Positions 17,405 to 25,664 of a stretch of 64,000 nt of DNA are shown here, piece after piece. Made by a program: the position numbers and the translations under genes. Under the pieces are notes generated by a model that saw only the letters and a list, made by a program, of their open reading frames with translations, ran no database searches and was not told where the DNA came from. This DNA comes from Haloimpatiens sp042688525 (GTDB lineage: Bacteria; Bacillota; Clostridia; Clostridiales; Clostridiaceae). The stretch's first letter is position 1; each line of letters starts with the position of its first letter. Location: contig NZ_JBHWAB010000001.1 of the NCBI RefSeq assembly GCF_042688525.2, positions 434,001 to 498,000 on the forward strand. The letters are read 5' to 3'.

Positions 17405-17893
17405 ATGAAGACAGCTTTTTTAATCATTGATATGCAAAAGGGATGTCGTGAATTTTGTAAGTACCAAAGGGAATTTGATGATGCAGTGGAATATATAAAT
17501 GAAGCAGCTAAGTTATTTAGAAAAAATGGATTGCCTGTTATTAGAGTATTAGATATTGAAGTAGGTGAAGGAGCAGATTCTAAAGAATTTGAATTTGTTG
17601 ATTCTATTATTACTGATGAAAATGATATTATAATTCATAAGGAGTACAATAATGCATTTTTTAAGACAGAACTTAATGATAAATTAAAAGAACTTGGAGT
17701 TGATTTTGTGGTTATAAGCGGTTTTGCTGCTGAGTATTGTGTTCTTTTTTCGTATAATGGTGCAAAGGAAGCAGGGTATGAAGTATCATTGCTTCAAAGT
17801 GGTATTGCCGGTGTTGAGTATGAAGAGGCTAAAAAGATACAGCTTATAAGGCCTGTAATCAGTCTTGAAGCATTGGAATATTTTTTGAAGTAG
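17405..17893 (+). CDS. Isochorismatase-like cysteine hydrolase
   Basis: A 162-residue cysteine hydrolase of the isochorismatase family. The triad is visible: Asp9 (LIIDMQ), Lys79 (IIIHKEYNNAFF) and Cys112 (GFAAEYCVLF). Such enzymes hydrolyse amides such as nicotinamide, or N-carbamoyl groups. I see no metal-binding DxHxxH loop, so a true nicotinamidase is less likely. The substrate is unknown. The gene stands alone between the two copies of the 62-bp repeat and may have arrived as part of that segment. Start is ATG 17405 with GGGGAG upstream. Confidence 0.8.
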   Translation: MKTAFLIIDMQKGCREFCKYQREFDDAVEYINEAAKLFRKNGLPVIRVLDIEVGEGADSKEFEFVDSIITDENDIIIHKEYNNAFFKTELNDKLKELGVDFVVISGFAAEYCVLFSYNGAKEAGYEVSLLQSGIAGVEYEEAKKIQLIRPVISLEALEYFLK

Positions 17894-18330
17894 AAGTATG
17901 GAAAGTGAAATTATAAATTTTAAGTATAATTGTAAAAGTAGGTAAGCTTTTAAAATTAAACGCTTACCTCTTAAATTTAAAAATCTGTATAACTATTTTT
18001 AGTTGTTTATCAATTTAGTATAATGTTTCAGGAAGTTAAAAATTTTTATATAGTAAAAATTATAGTTTTATACAAATATTAGGTATAAAACAATTAATGT
18101 ATGTTTTATAAAATGATTATATTGATATACACTTTTAATAATTATATTAAAAATTAAGCGTTATGTATAATGTTATCTAAACAAAGCATTAATTTAAATA
18201 ACGGTTTATTTTTTATAATATAAAACATATGTTGTATTATTTGATTTGTTATATATGTTAATATAGTAGCTAATTATTAAGAAGTATTGGATTGCTAGGA
18301 AGTACTTTATTATGCATATTCCTATATATT
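17894..18330. other. AT-rich gene-free stretch
   Basis: Contains a hairpin aggtaagc/gcttacct (17940-17969) without a clear T run, possibly a weak terminator for the hydrolase gene. The rest shows no open frame, RNA motif or repeat that I recognise. Confidence 0.4.
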
Positions 18331-18334
18331 CATG

Positions 18335-18427
18335 GGCGTATGTTGGAATTGGCATACGAGACAAGTTGTCAACCTGTTGGTCCTAGTAGCCGTAGGGGTT
18401 TTTGTTCAAACTTTTTTACAAACCTAC
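18335..18427 (+). other. tRNA-Leu-like, 3'-disrupted sequence
   Basis: GTTGGAATTGGCA at 18343-18355 resembles the D-arm of bacterial leucine tRNAs. It is followed by a possible anticodon arm (acaag-TTGTCAA-cctgt, with one mismatch; the loop would present GTC) and a GGT...GCC variable-arm-like segment. The T-arm then breaks: after gtaggggtt the sequence goes to tttgttcaaac, and no matching acceptor strand or CCA is found. The competing hairpin cgtatg/catacg is perfect. It may be a decayed tRNA, a tRNA-like RNA or the end of a mobile element; it is not a functional tRNA by eye. Its 3' end abuts the second 62-bp repeat. Confidence 0.3.
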
Positions 18428-18489
18428 AATTTAATTAAGATAATTATCCACAGTTTCATTTTACGTAAAGATGAAACTGTGGATTTTTT
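18428..18489 (+). repeat. 62-bp direct repeat, copy 2
   Basis: Identical over 62 bases to 17246-17307, 1182 bases downstream in the same orientation. It again carries the 12-bp terminator stem and T run (18448-18489). It directly follows the tRNA-like sequence and precedes the truncated adenylyltransferase. Confidence 0.95.
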
Positions 18490-18507
18490 ATAAGTTAATG
18501 TTGATAA

Positions 18508-18885
18508 GAGTTTGAAATAATAAAAAGAGGACGTTGTTTATTTGGAAAACCAATACAGAAAGTATTTCAATCTGTTCCTAAAAAGTATTATATTGACTCT
18601 ATTATGAGTGATATTGAAGATGCAAAAGAAGAAATTATTAGCAAACCTATTTATCTTGTACTTAATCTTTGTAGAGTATTATACTATTTAAAAGAAGGTA
18701 CTGTATCCTCTAAAAAGGAAGGAGGAGAATGGGCGGTTGACAATCTTCCATATGCATACACAGATACTATAAAATTAGCTTTATTAAGATATAGAAATTC
18801 TGAGAATACAGTTGAGTGGAGTCAAGAACAGCTAATTTGTTTTGCTGATTTTATGATGAAAGAAATAAAGGAAGGAATGATTAGT
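18508..18885 (+). pseudogene. Aminoglycoside adenylyltransferase remnant (5'-truncated, AadA/ANT(9)-like)
   Basis: The open frame before and after ATG 18604 reads LFGKPIQKVF, SVPKKYYIDSIMSDIEDAKE, NLCRVLYYLKEG and SKKEGGEWAVDNLP. These match the C-terminal half of AadA/ANT(9)-type adenylyltransferases, DUF4111 domain included. The N-terminal nucleotidyltransferase core with the GS...DxD motif is missing: the frame is closed by TAA at 18505-18507, right after the 62-bp repeat. It also has no stop of its own and runs in frame into the VOC gene. Without the catalytic core it cannot modify antibiotics; it is a fossil of a resistance-type gene. Confidence 0.75.
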
Positions 18886-19248
18886 ATGGAACTAAATTTT
18901 ACATTGAATTCATTATATATTTGTGTTAAAGATATGAATAGAGCAATTGATTTTTATGAAAAATTGCTTGAACAATCTGTTGAAAAAAGGGATGAAGTAT
19001 TTAGTATTTTTAATATAAATGGATTTAGATTTTGCCTATTCAATAATAGTAAGGTTCAAGAAAGGGTTAATTGGGGAGATAATTGTTTGCCAAGTTTTGA
19101 GGTCAATAATATGGATAAATTGATTGAAAGATTAAAGGCACTAAATGCTAAAATAGTTTTCCCATTAACAAAAATTAATGATAATTTGGTATTAGAGTTT
19201 ACGGATACTGAAGGAAATGACATAGAGGTTTATTGTAGAATTTTATAA
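18886..19248 (+). CDS. VOC (glyoxalase/bleomycin-resistance fold) protein
   Basis: From ATG 18886 a 120-residue protein shows the VOC pattern: LYICVKDMNRAIDFYEKLLEQSV at the start, FRFCLFNN in the middle, then LEFTDTEGNDIEVYC at the end. GGAAGG about 10 bases upstream supports this start; ATG 18877 is also in frame. The same frame continues upstream into the adenylyltransferase remnant, so a fused product cannot be excluded, but the length from 18886 equals a normal stand-alone VOC protein. The substrate is unknown. The metallo-beta-lactamase-fold gene starts 13 bases after the stop and is probably co-transcribed. Confidence 0.7.
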   Translation: MELNFTLNSLYICVKDMNRAIDFYEKLLEQSVEKRDEVFSIFNINGFRFCLFNNSKVQERVNWGDNCLPSFEVNNMDKLIERLKALNAKIVFPLTKINDNLVLEFTDTEGNDIEVYCRIL

Positions 19249-19261
19249 AGGAGATTTAAAT

Positions 19262-20035
19262 ATGGAAAAATGGTTTACAACTGAGAAGATTGATGATGAG
19301 ACTTATGCAATAAGTGAATATGGGCATTGGGAAAAAGTACACTCCTATTTATTAATAGGCAAAACATCTGCTCTATTAATTGATACAGGCTTAGGTATAG
19401 GAAATATTAAAAATGAAGTTGATAAGCTGACAAAGTTGCAAGTTGTAGTAGTTACAACACATGTGCATTGGGATCATATAGGCGGACATGCACTATTTAA
19501 TAATATTTGTGTACATAAAGATGATGCTGGATGGCTAAAAAAAGGTATTAATGTTCCTCTTAGTATAATAAAAAGAAGCATTATACAAGAGCCTTTTAGT
19601 AAAGAACCACCAATTGAATTTAATATAGATAATTATAATATTTATACTGGAGAGCCAACTAGAATATTAAATGATAATGATATTATAGATATTGGTTCAA
19701 GAAAAATAAGAGTTATCCATACTCCAGGACATTCACCAGGACATATTTGTCTTTTTGAAGAAGAAAAGGGATGCTTATATACAGGAGATTTGGTTTATAA
19801 AGGAACTTTGTACGCATTCTACCCAAGTACAGATCCTATTCTTTTTAAACAATCTATTGATAAAATTAGTAGGTTAAAAGGAATAAGAAAGATATTACCA
19901 TCACATAATGAGTTAAATATAGAAGTGAATTTGATAAGTAGTATTAAGAATGCTTTTAAAGAGATAGAAGATAAAAATATGTTAAAGCAGGGGAATGGAG
20001 TATTTGATTTTGATGATTTTAAGATACACATATAA
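19262..20035 (+). CDS. Metallo-beta-lactamase-fold hydrolase
   Basis: A 257-residue MBL-fold protein with the metal motif THVHWDHIGGH (HxHxDH at residues 67-72) and the later metal ligands in HTPGHSPGHICLF and YTGDLVYKG, plus SHNEL near the end. The family includes glyoxalase II-like and lactonase enzymes, and nothing here fixes the substrate. No signal peptide is visible, so it is cytoplasmic and unlikely to be a secreted beta-lactamase. AAAGGAG lies at the right distance from the ATG. It shares an operon with the VOC gene, a pairing that would suit detoxification of a small aldehyde or thioester, but this is inference. Confidence 0.82.
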   Translation: MEKWFTTEKIDDETYAISEYGHWEKVHSYLLIGKTSALLIDTGLGIGNIKNEVDKLTKLQVVVVTTHVHWDHIGGHALFNNICVHKDDAGWLKKGINVPLSIIKRSIIQEPFSKEPPIEFNIDNYNIYTGEPTRILNDNDIIDIGSRKIRVIHTPGHSPGHICLFEEEKGCLYTGDLVYKGTLYAFYPSTDPILFKQSIDKISRLKGIRKILPSHNELNIEVNLISSIKNAFKEIEDKNMLKQGNGVFDFDDFKIHI

Positions 20036-20173
20036 GGAGGGTTAATTACAAATATAAATGATAAATAAAAACTATTTAAATGATTTTAAAACGTAATACT
20101 TTATTTATTCATCATAATAATTAGGGTATAATAATATGAGGGTAATTATTAAAAAATAAGAGGAGAATATTTT

Positions 20174-20608
20174 ATGTTTGAGAATAACTACGTAGATGAT
20201 TTAAAAAATAAAGAAGAATTATTACAAATAGTTAGAAGTGATGATTTTAAAATTATATTTTTAAAAAATAATATAACAAATGTAATTATCTTTGGTAGTT
20301 TTATAAGGGATGATTTTAACTTAGACTCCGACATAGATATAGCTATAATTGGTAAGAATAAATTAACATTTACTAAAGAATTAGAGTTAACCCAGATACT
20401 AGAAGAAAAATTAAAAAGAAATGTAGACTTAATAGATATAAATGATGAAAATATCAACAATATGATTAAAATTCAAGCTTTAAATAGTAAGTTTATAATC
20501 ATAAAAGATAATTTATTAGATCAAGCCATAGAGTATTATGATAGACTATATAAGGAAAATAAAGAATTTTGGTATATTATGGATAGAGAGGCTCTGGGGT
20601 TTGAATAA
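20174..20608 (+). CDS. mntA: MntA-type nucleotidyltransferase (antitoxin)
   Basis: The protein carries GSFIRDDFNLDSDID at residues 41-55, exactly the GSx10DxD motif of minimal nucleotidyltransferases, with a further Asp-containing strand (NVDLID) as third acidic position. In characterised MntA/HepT systems, MntA neutralises the HepT RNase by AMPylating a tyrosine. Length (144 aa) is typical. Its last codons overlap the likely TTG start of the next gene, so the pair is translationally coupled. AGAGGAG precedes the ATG. Confidence 0.85.
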   Translation: MFENNYVDDLKNKEELLQIVRSDDFKIIFLKNNITNVIIFGSFIRDDFNLDSDIDIAIIGKNKLTFTKELELTQILEEKLKRNVDLIDINDENINNMIKIQALNSKFIIIKDNLLDQAIEYYDRLYKENKEFWYIMDREALGFE

Positions 20609-21026
20609 GGAAAGATTAAAAAAGTTATTATATGATTTAGACGCAACTACTAGAGACTTAAATAAATCTATTGAGTTAATAAAGAAATATAATATGAATG
20701 ATGAACTTAAAGATGAATTTTCTAATAGTTTTAAATATAAATATTTAAGCTTATTCATAATATATGAGGATTTTATTTCTATGATTTTAAAAGAATATAA
20801 TCTTTATGAGATAGGAATGTCTATGGATAAAGCTATTACAATTTTAAATCGAAGAGGATATTTAAAAGTAGAATACTTTAAGTTTTTGAATGCTGCTAGA
20901 CTAATAAGAAATAAGATTGGACATAGATACAAACAACTTCCTGTAGAAGGTGTTATTGAATTTTTAGATAATAATAGAACTGTAATGAAAGAAATATATG
21001 ATTTTATTAAAAGATATTTAATGTGA
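20601..21026 (+). CDS. hepT: HepT-type toxin (DUF86 RNase)
   Basis: The 141-residue all-helical protein contains RNKIGHRY (R103, H108, Y110), matching the Rx4HxY motif of HepT toxins: Arg and His are catalytic in the RNase and Tyr is the residue AMPylated by MntA. TTG 20601 is chosen because it follows a GGGG-containing binding site and overlaps the mntA stop by 8 bases; the same frame stays open upstream to 20538. A 21-bp terminator follows. The pair sits between the accessory patch and a palindromic repeat, consistent with a mobile defence or stability module. Confidence 0.85.
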   Translation: MNKERLKKLLYDLDATTRDLNKSIELIKKYNMNDELKDEFSNSFKYKYLSLFIIYEDFISMILKEYNLYEIGMSMDKAITILNRRGYLKVEYFKFLNAARLIRNKIGHRYKQLPVEGVIEFLDNNRTVMKEIYDFIKRYLM

Positions 21027-21047
21027 TAATTAGCTGAAAATTTACAT

Positions 21048-21099
21048 AAAAGTCAGGGATTTTTAATCAGAGTATGATTAAAAATCCCTGACTTTTTTA
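21048..21099 (+). terminator. Strong terminator after mntA-hepT
   Basis: A perfect 21-bp stem (21048-21068 with 21075-21095) containing agtcagggat, a 6-base loop and six T. Confidence 0.92.
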
Positions 21100-21109
21100 T
21101 TATTTAACT

Positions 21110-21362
21110 CAACTTTCGCAGTAAAAAAATACTGCTTAGCGAAGGGAAATGATATATTGCGTAAGAAACATTTGAACAAAGTTTACAAGTTCTTAGCTTT
21201 ACGAATTTGAAAAAAGTTATTTTTTAATTACTGATTCCTACGGAATATTAATAAAAAAATCTTTTTTCAATATGAGTAAAGCTTAGAACTTGTTACTGAA
21301 GTGAAAGGTTTCTAAGCAAGATATCATTTCCTGTAGCGGTTGTTTTTCATCTGCGAAAGTTG
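21110..21362 (+). repeat. Palindromic MITE-like element, copy 1 (253 bp)
   Basis: Ends are 12-bp perfect inverted repeats, caactttcgcag and ctgcgaaagttg. Inside, nearly every segment of the left arm is complemented in the right arm, such as acaagttctta/taagaact type pairs, with the tip attcc-tac-ggaat near 21235. It has no coding capacity. Closely similar copies lie at 38890-39141 and, inverted, at 41280-41533; a shortened one is at 27381-27522. Confidence 0.9.
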
Positions 21363-21540
21363 AATATTTAAGAAATTATAAATCTTTTTGAAAGAACTTA
21401 TTGGTTTAAAGTTAAGTAAATCCAGTGAAGGACAAGTTTATGTAAATAAAAGTTATTATTAAGAAAACTTTAATATTAATTTAAGGATATATTAAGTTCA
21501 AAATGATAAATTTTTATTATAAAGATTTTAGGAGGGAGAA

Positions 21541-22647
21541 ATGAATATTTTAATATTAACAGGTAAATTTGGAATGGGACATTGTTCAGTAGCAAGTACA
21601 TTAAAACAGGATATTGAAGACAGATATATTGATGCTAACGTTTCAGTACATGATATTTTTGAGTGTATATCACCAAAATATTATAATATCATTTATAAAT
21701 TTTATGGGTTAATGATTAATAAAGCTAGTTTAATATATAATGCACATTATAAATTTACATACAGTAACAAGAAATCTAATTTAATTTTTCAAAATTATTT
21801 TATTGCTAAAATAGAAAAATTAATAGATGAGAAAAATGCTGATATGATTATTTGTACATTACCCTTTTGCTCAGAAATTATATCAGCATATAAGAAAAAA
21901 AGAGGTAGTGATTTACCATTAATAACTTGTATAACGGATGTGACAACACATGTAGAATGGATAAGTCCTAATACAGACGCATATATAGTTCCTTCCTATT
22001 CAATAAAAATGAAGTTGATTTCAAAAGGAGTGCCTAGGGATATTATTTACGTTAACGGTATACCAGTAAAAAAACAATTTAGAAATATTAATAGAAATAA
22101 TGTAATAGAAGGAAATGAAAGAGATAAAAGATTACTTATTATGGGAGGAGGATTAGGAATAATACAACTTAAAAATGACTTTATAAAGAAAATAAATGGA
22201 TTAAACAATGTGAAAACTACAATCATAACAGGAAATAATACTAAATTATATAATGAATTGATTAATAAATATGAAAATATAGAAGTGATTGGTTATACAG
22301 ATAAAGTTTATAAATATATGGGACAAGCGGATATCATAATATCAAAAGCAGGAGGAGTAACTTTATTTGAGGCAATAAATGCAGAACTTCCTATATTAGT
22401 AATAAGACCATTTATAGGACAAGAAATTGATAATGCTCATTTTATTGAAAATGAGAAAATGGGAGAAATAATTTGGAACAAGTCAGAAGATGTATATATA
22501 AAAGTTAAGAATTTAATTAATAATAAGTTGAAATTGAAAAGTATGAGTTTAAATATGAAGAAATTAAAACAAACCTTTAAATGTGATATTACAAAAGATA
22601 TTATAAATAAATTTTTACCTAATAAAGTTATGTATGAGGTGTTGTAA
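21541..22647 (+). CDS. UgtP/MGDG-synthase-like glycosyltransferase
   Basis: A 368-residue GT28-fold enzyme. The N-terminal half begins LILTGKFGMGHCSVASTL, the MGDG-synthase glycine-rich loop, with CTLPFCSEI and TCITDVTTHVEW (acceptor domain). The C-terminal half has LLIMGGGLG, GYTDKVYKYMGQADIIISKAGGVTLFEA and a GQE motif, the nucleotide-sugar site. Family members move glucose or galactose from UDP-sugar onto diacylglycerol at the cytoplasmic membrane face. Galactosyl or glucosyl specificity cannot be read. It overlaps the next gene by one base, and AGGAGGGAG precedes the ATG. With the deacetylase and flippase-like protein it forms a three-gene envelope operon. Confidence 0.82.
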   Translation: MNILILTGKFGMGHCSVASTLKQDIEDRYIDANVSVHDIFECISPKYYNIIYKFYGLMINKASLIYNAHYKFTYSNKKSNLIFQNYFIAKIEKLIDEKNADMIICTLPFCSEIISAYKKKRGSDLPLITCITDVTTHVEWISPNTDAYIVPSYSIKMKLISKGVPRDIIYVNGIPVKKQFRNINRNNVIEGNERDKRLLIMGGGLGIIQLKNDFIKKINGLNNVKTTIITGNNTKLYNELINKYENIEVIGYTDKVYKYMGQADIIISKAGGVTLFEAINAELPILVIRPFIGQEIDNAHFIENEKMGEIIWNKSEDVYIKVKNLINNKLKLKSMSLNMKKLKQTFKCDITKDIINKFLPNKVMYEVL

Positions 22648-23330
22648 TGAATTTGATAATAATAGTAGCGATAATATTAGTAGGACTTTTATATGCAGTG
22701 ATTCCTACATTTTATTATAAGTTTTTTAAAAAAAGAATAATAAGAACAATAGATAAAAAGAATTGTATTATGTTGACATTTGATGATGGACCTGATGAGA
22801 GATATACAAATACATTACTTGATTTACTGAAAAAAAACGAAGTGAAAGCTAGTTTCTTTTTAGTTGCGGATAAGGCAAAAAAGAATCCTCATATAGTAAA
22901 TAGAATGATTGAAGAAGGACATAAAATAGCACTTCATTCACATTTACATGAGAACGCGCTTATTACAGGATATTGGTCAGTGAAAAGAGATTTTGAAAAT
23001 AGTATGAAAATAATAAATGGAAACAATTGGAAAGTTAATTATTATAGACCACCATGGGGTCGTGTAAATATTTTTACGATTTTATTTCTTAACAAAAATG
23101 CTTTAAAACCAATTTTGTGGAATGTAATGGCAGAAGATTGGAGTAAATTTTCTACTGTAGAAATCATAGAGAACAAGCTTTTAAAAAGAGTTAAAGAAGG
23201 TTCGATTATATGTTTACATGATTCAAATGGGGCAGAAAAGGCACCAGAGAGAACAATACAGGCATTGAAAAATGTGCTGCCTATACTTAAAGAACAATAT
23301 AAATTTGTAACTTTGGAGGATATAACATAA
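22647..23330 (+). CDS. Polysaccharide deacetylase, membrane anchored
   Basis: A 227-residue NodB-fold protein with one N-terminal helix (residues 2-22). The catalytic motifs are present: TFDDGP at residues 44-49, HSHLHE for the metal His pair, RPPWGR, and LHDS near the C-terminus. These enzymes remove N- or O-acetyl groups from envelope sugars outside the membrane. It overlaps both neighbours by one base (ATGA-type), so its product is made in step with the glycosyltransferase and the flippase-like protein. Its target might be a glycan carried on the lipid made by the neighbouring enzyme, which is inference. Confidence 0.85.
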   Translation: MNLIIIVAIILVGLLYAVIPTFYYKFFKKRIIRTIDKKNCIMLTFDDGPDERYTNTLLDLLKKNEVKASFFLVADKAKKNPHIVNRMIEEGHKIALHSHLHENALITGYWSVKRDFENSMKIINGNNWKVNYYRPPWGRVNIFTILFLNKNALKPILWNVMAEDWSKFSTVEIIENKLLKRVKEGSIICLHDSNGAEKAPERTIQALKNVLPILKEQYKFVTLEDIT

Positions 23331-24406
23331 TGAATGAAAATATTAAAGGAAATAGAAAATATATATGGAATTTAATTATTATGTTTATCCTTATGTTAGG
23401 GACATTTTATTTGTTATTAAAGGGAAATGATATTAGATTATTTATAAAAACTATTAAATCAATAAATCCTATTTATGTTACTTTAGGTTTTATAATGATG
23501 TTTGTATTTGTTTTATGTGAAAGTATAAATATAAGAATTTTATTAAACTCCCTTGGCAACAAAATATCTTTTTGGAGAGGACTAAAGTATTCTTTTGTAG
23601 GATTTTATTTTAGTTCAATAACGCCATCTGCTTCAGGTGGCCAGCCAATGCAAGTTTACTATATGAAGAAAGATAAGATAAATATTTCAGTATCATCACT
23701 AATATTATTAATTGTTGTGGCAATATATCAGATAGTAATGGTGATATATGTAGGTATATTATATTTTTGTAAGTTTTCTTTTCTAAGTGATAAGATAGGT
23801 AATATGAAACCATTTATAATTTATGGATTTACAATAAATTCCATATTAGTTTGTATAATGTTAATAATAATATTTTCCAACAAACTTGCAGAGATAATAG
23901 TAAATTTATTCCTTAAAATAGGTATAAAATTAAGAATTGTAAAGAATAAAAAAAAGTATGAGGAAAAGATTAATAGTCACATAAAGGAATATAGAGATGG
24001 TGCTAAGCATATAAAAAATAATCCTATTATACTCATAAAAATTTGTGCTATAACAATAATTCAACTGACAGCTTTGTTTATAATTCCATATTTTATATAT
24101 AAAGCTTTTGGATTAAATGAATATGGAGTTATAGATGTTATGACAATTCAAGGAGTACTCACTATAGCAGTATCTTCATTACCATTACCAGGAGCAGTAG
24201 GAGCTAGTGAGAGCGGATTTGTGACAATGTTTAAGATATTATTTTCATCGAAATTAGTGCTGCCTGCTATGTTAGTAAGTAGAATGGTTAGTTTTTATTT
24301 GTTTTTAGCTATAAGTGGGGTAATAGTTATAGGATTGCAATTTAAGATGAATAGGTGTAGAGATATTAAAAGATATAAGAAAATTAAAGAGAACTTGCCT
24401 ATCTAA
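23330..24406 (+). CDS. MprF-like flippase-domain membrane protein (UPF0104)
   Basis: A 358-residue polytopic protein with about eight hydrophobic segments, and motifs of the lysylphosphatidylglycerol synthase transmembrane family: FVGFYFSSITPSASGGQPMQVYYM near residue 95 and SSLPLPGAVGASESGF near residue 285. The synthase/transferase domain of full MprF is absent, so a lipid-translocating role is more likely than lysyl-lipid synthesis. It closes the operon with the glycosyltransferase and deacetylase. A combined job in making, flipping and trimming a glycolipid is plausible but not proved by sequence. Confidence 0.82.
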   Translation: MNENIKGNRKYIWNLIIMFILMLGTFYLLLKGNDIRLFIKTIKSINPIYVTLGFIMMFVFVLCESINIRILLNSLGNKISFWRGLKYSFVGFYFSSITPSASGGQPMQVYYMKKDKINISVSSLILLIVVAIYQIVMVIYVGILYFCKFSFLSDKIGNMKPFIIYGFTINSILVCIMLIIIFSNKLAEIIVNLFLKIGIKLRIVKNKKKYEEKINSHIKEYRDGAKHIKNNPIILIKICAITIIQLTALFIIPYFIYKAFGLNEYGVIDVMTIQGVLTIAVSSLPLPGAVGASESGFVTMFKILFSSKLVLPAMLVSRMVSFYLFLAISGVIVIGLQFKMNRCRDIKRYKKIKENLPI

Positions 24407-24499
24407 CAATAGTAAAGTGAGATAAAATTTATATTTAATTTTTTAAATAAAGAATAGAAAATAAAAAGGATATGTTATATAAAATTAGGAGGGATAGTT

Positions 24500-25492
24500 T
24501 TGATTAGATTTGGAGTCATAGGTACTAATTGGATAACCGATGAATTTATAAGGTGTGCAAATCTAACAGGAGATTTTACATTAAATGCAGTATATTCTAG
24601 AACAGAACAAAAAGCTGTTAAATTTGCCCAAAAACATTCAGTAGATTTAATTTTTACTAATTTAGAAGATATGGCTAAAAGTAATTCGATTGATGCAGTA
24701 TATATAGCAAGTCCTAATTCGTTTCATGCTCGTCAAGCAAAATTATTTTTACAAAATAAAAAACATGTTTTATGCGAAAAACCTATTTCGTCTAATTTGT
24801 TAGAATTAGAGGAAATAATAAAAGTGGCTAAAGAAAATAAAGTATTATTAATGGAGGCCATGAAATCTTCATTTTTACCCAATTTCAAATCTATAAAAGA
24901 AAACCTATATAAAATAGGTAAGATAAGAAGATATTTCGGTACGTACTGTCAATACTCTTCAAGATATGATAAGTATAAAGCAGGAAAAAATCCAAATACA
25001 TTTAATCCTGAATTCTCAAATGGTTCTATTATGGATATAGGTATTTATTGTATATATCCTTTGATACATCTTTTTGGTAAACCCAATAATGTTATTGCAA
25101 ATGGATTTATATTAAAATCAGGAGTAGATGGAGAAGGAAGTTTGTTGTTAAGTTATGATGATATGGATGCTGTAATAATGCATTCTAAAATTACAAACTC
25201 ATCTTTACCAAGTGAAATACAAGGTGAAGAAGGGAATATAATAATTGATAAGATACATACTCCAGAAAATATAAAGATATTTTATAAAAATGGTGAAGTT
25301 GAAGATATTACGGTGCCTCAATCAAAAGATATAATGTACTATGAATCAAAAGAATTTATAGATCTAATTAAGGAAGATAAAATAGAATCTACTATAAATT
25401 CATACAGTATTTCTAAAAATGTAATGGAAGTGTTAGAAAAAGCTAGAGAACAAATGGGAGTTAGTTATCCTTCCGATAATAAAGATTTATAA
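24500..25492 (+). CDS. Gfo/Idh/MocA-family oxidoreductase
   Basis: A 330-residue NAD(P)-dependent sugar-type oxidoreductase. The N-terminal Rossmann motif is FGVIGTNWITDEF, followed by AVYIASPNSFHARQ and the family motif HVLCEKPISSN, where the Lys is catalytic. The C-terminal domain contains GSIMDIGIYCIYPL with the usual Asp/His-region pattern. The substrate is probably a cyclitol or sugar derivative and cannot be specified. Start is TTG 24500 with AGGAGGG upstream; no better ATG lies nearby. It stands alone between the flippase operon and the molybdate operon, and is followed by a terminator. Confidence 0.85.
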   Translation: MIRFGVIGTNWITDEFIRCANLTGDFTLNAVYSRTEQKAVKFAQKHSVDLIFTNLEDMAKSNSIDAVYIASPNSFHARQAKLFLQNKKHVLCEKPISSNLLELEEIIKVAKENKVLLMEAMKSSFLPNFKSIKENLYKIGKIRRYFGTYCQYSSRYDKYKAGKNPNTFNPEFSNGSIMDIGIYCIYPLIHLFGKPNNVIANGFILKSGVDGEGSLLLSYDDMDAVIMHSKITNSSLPSEIQGEEGNIIIDKIHTPENIKIFYKNGEVEDITVPQSKDIMYYESKEFIDLIKEDKIESTINSYSISKNVMEVLEKAREQMGVSYPSDNKDL

Positions 25493-25500
25493 GAAAGTTA

Positions 25501-25543
25501 TCCACATTTTTTACTTTATATAAGTATAAAAATGTGGATTTTT
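25501..25543 (+). terminator. Terminator of the oxidoreductase gene
   Basis: A 10-bp stem (tccacatttt / aaaatgtgga) with an inner tactt/aagta stem and a following T run. Confidence 0.88.
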
Positions 25544-25664
25544 GTGTATGATATTGAATTAATTTACTCAATTATGTAAAATTAAATATGATATACAAAA
25601 TATATAATATAAAACTAATTAGTAATATATTATATAAATATGTAAATTATGTGAGGCGAGAGAA

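Noticed and set aside
17405..17893. Nicotinamidase (pncA) for the cysteine hydrolase
   Set aside because: The metal-binding DxHxxH loop of nicotinamidases is not visible, so only the broader family is named.
18335..18427. A functional tRNA gene
   Set aside because: No acceptor pairing, no proper T-arm and no CCA could be found; kept only as a tRNA-like sequence.
19262..20035. A secreted class B beta-lactamase
   Set aside because: There is no signal peptide and the sequence fits the general MBL-fold hydrolases; nearby resistance remnants do not prove a resistance role.
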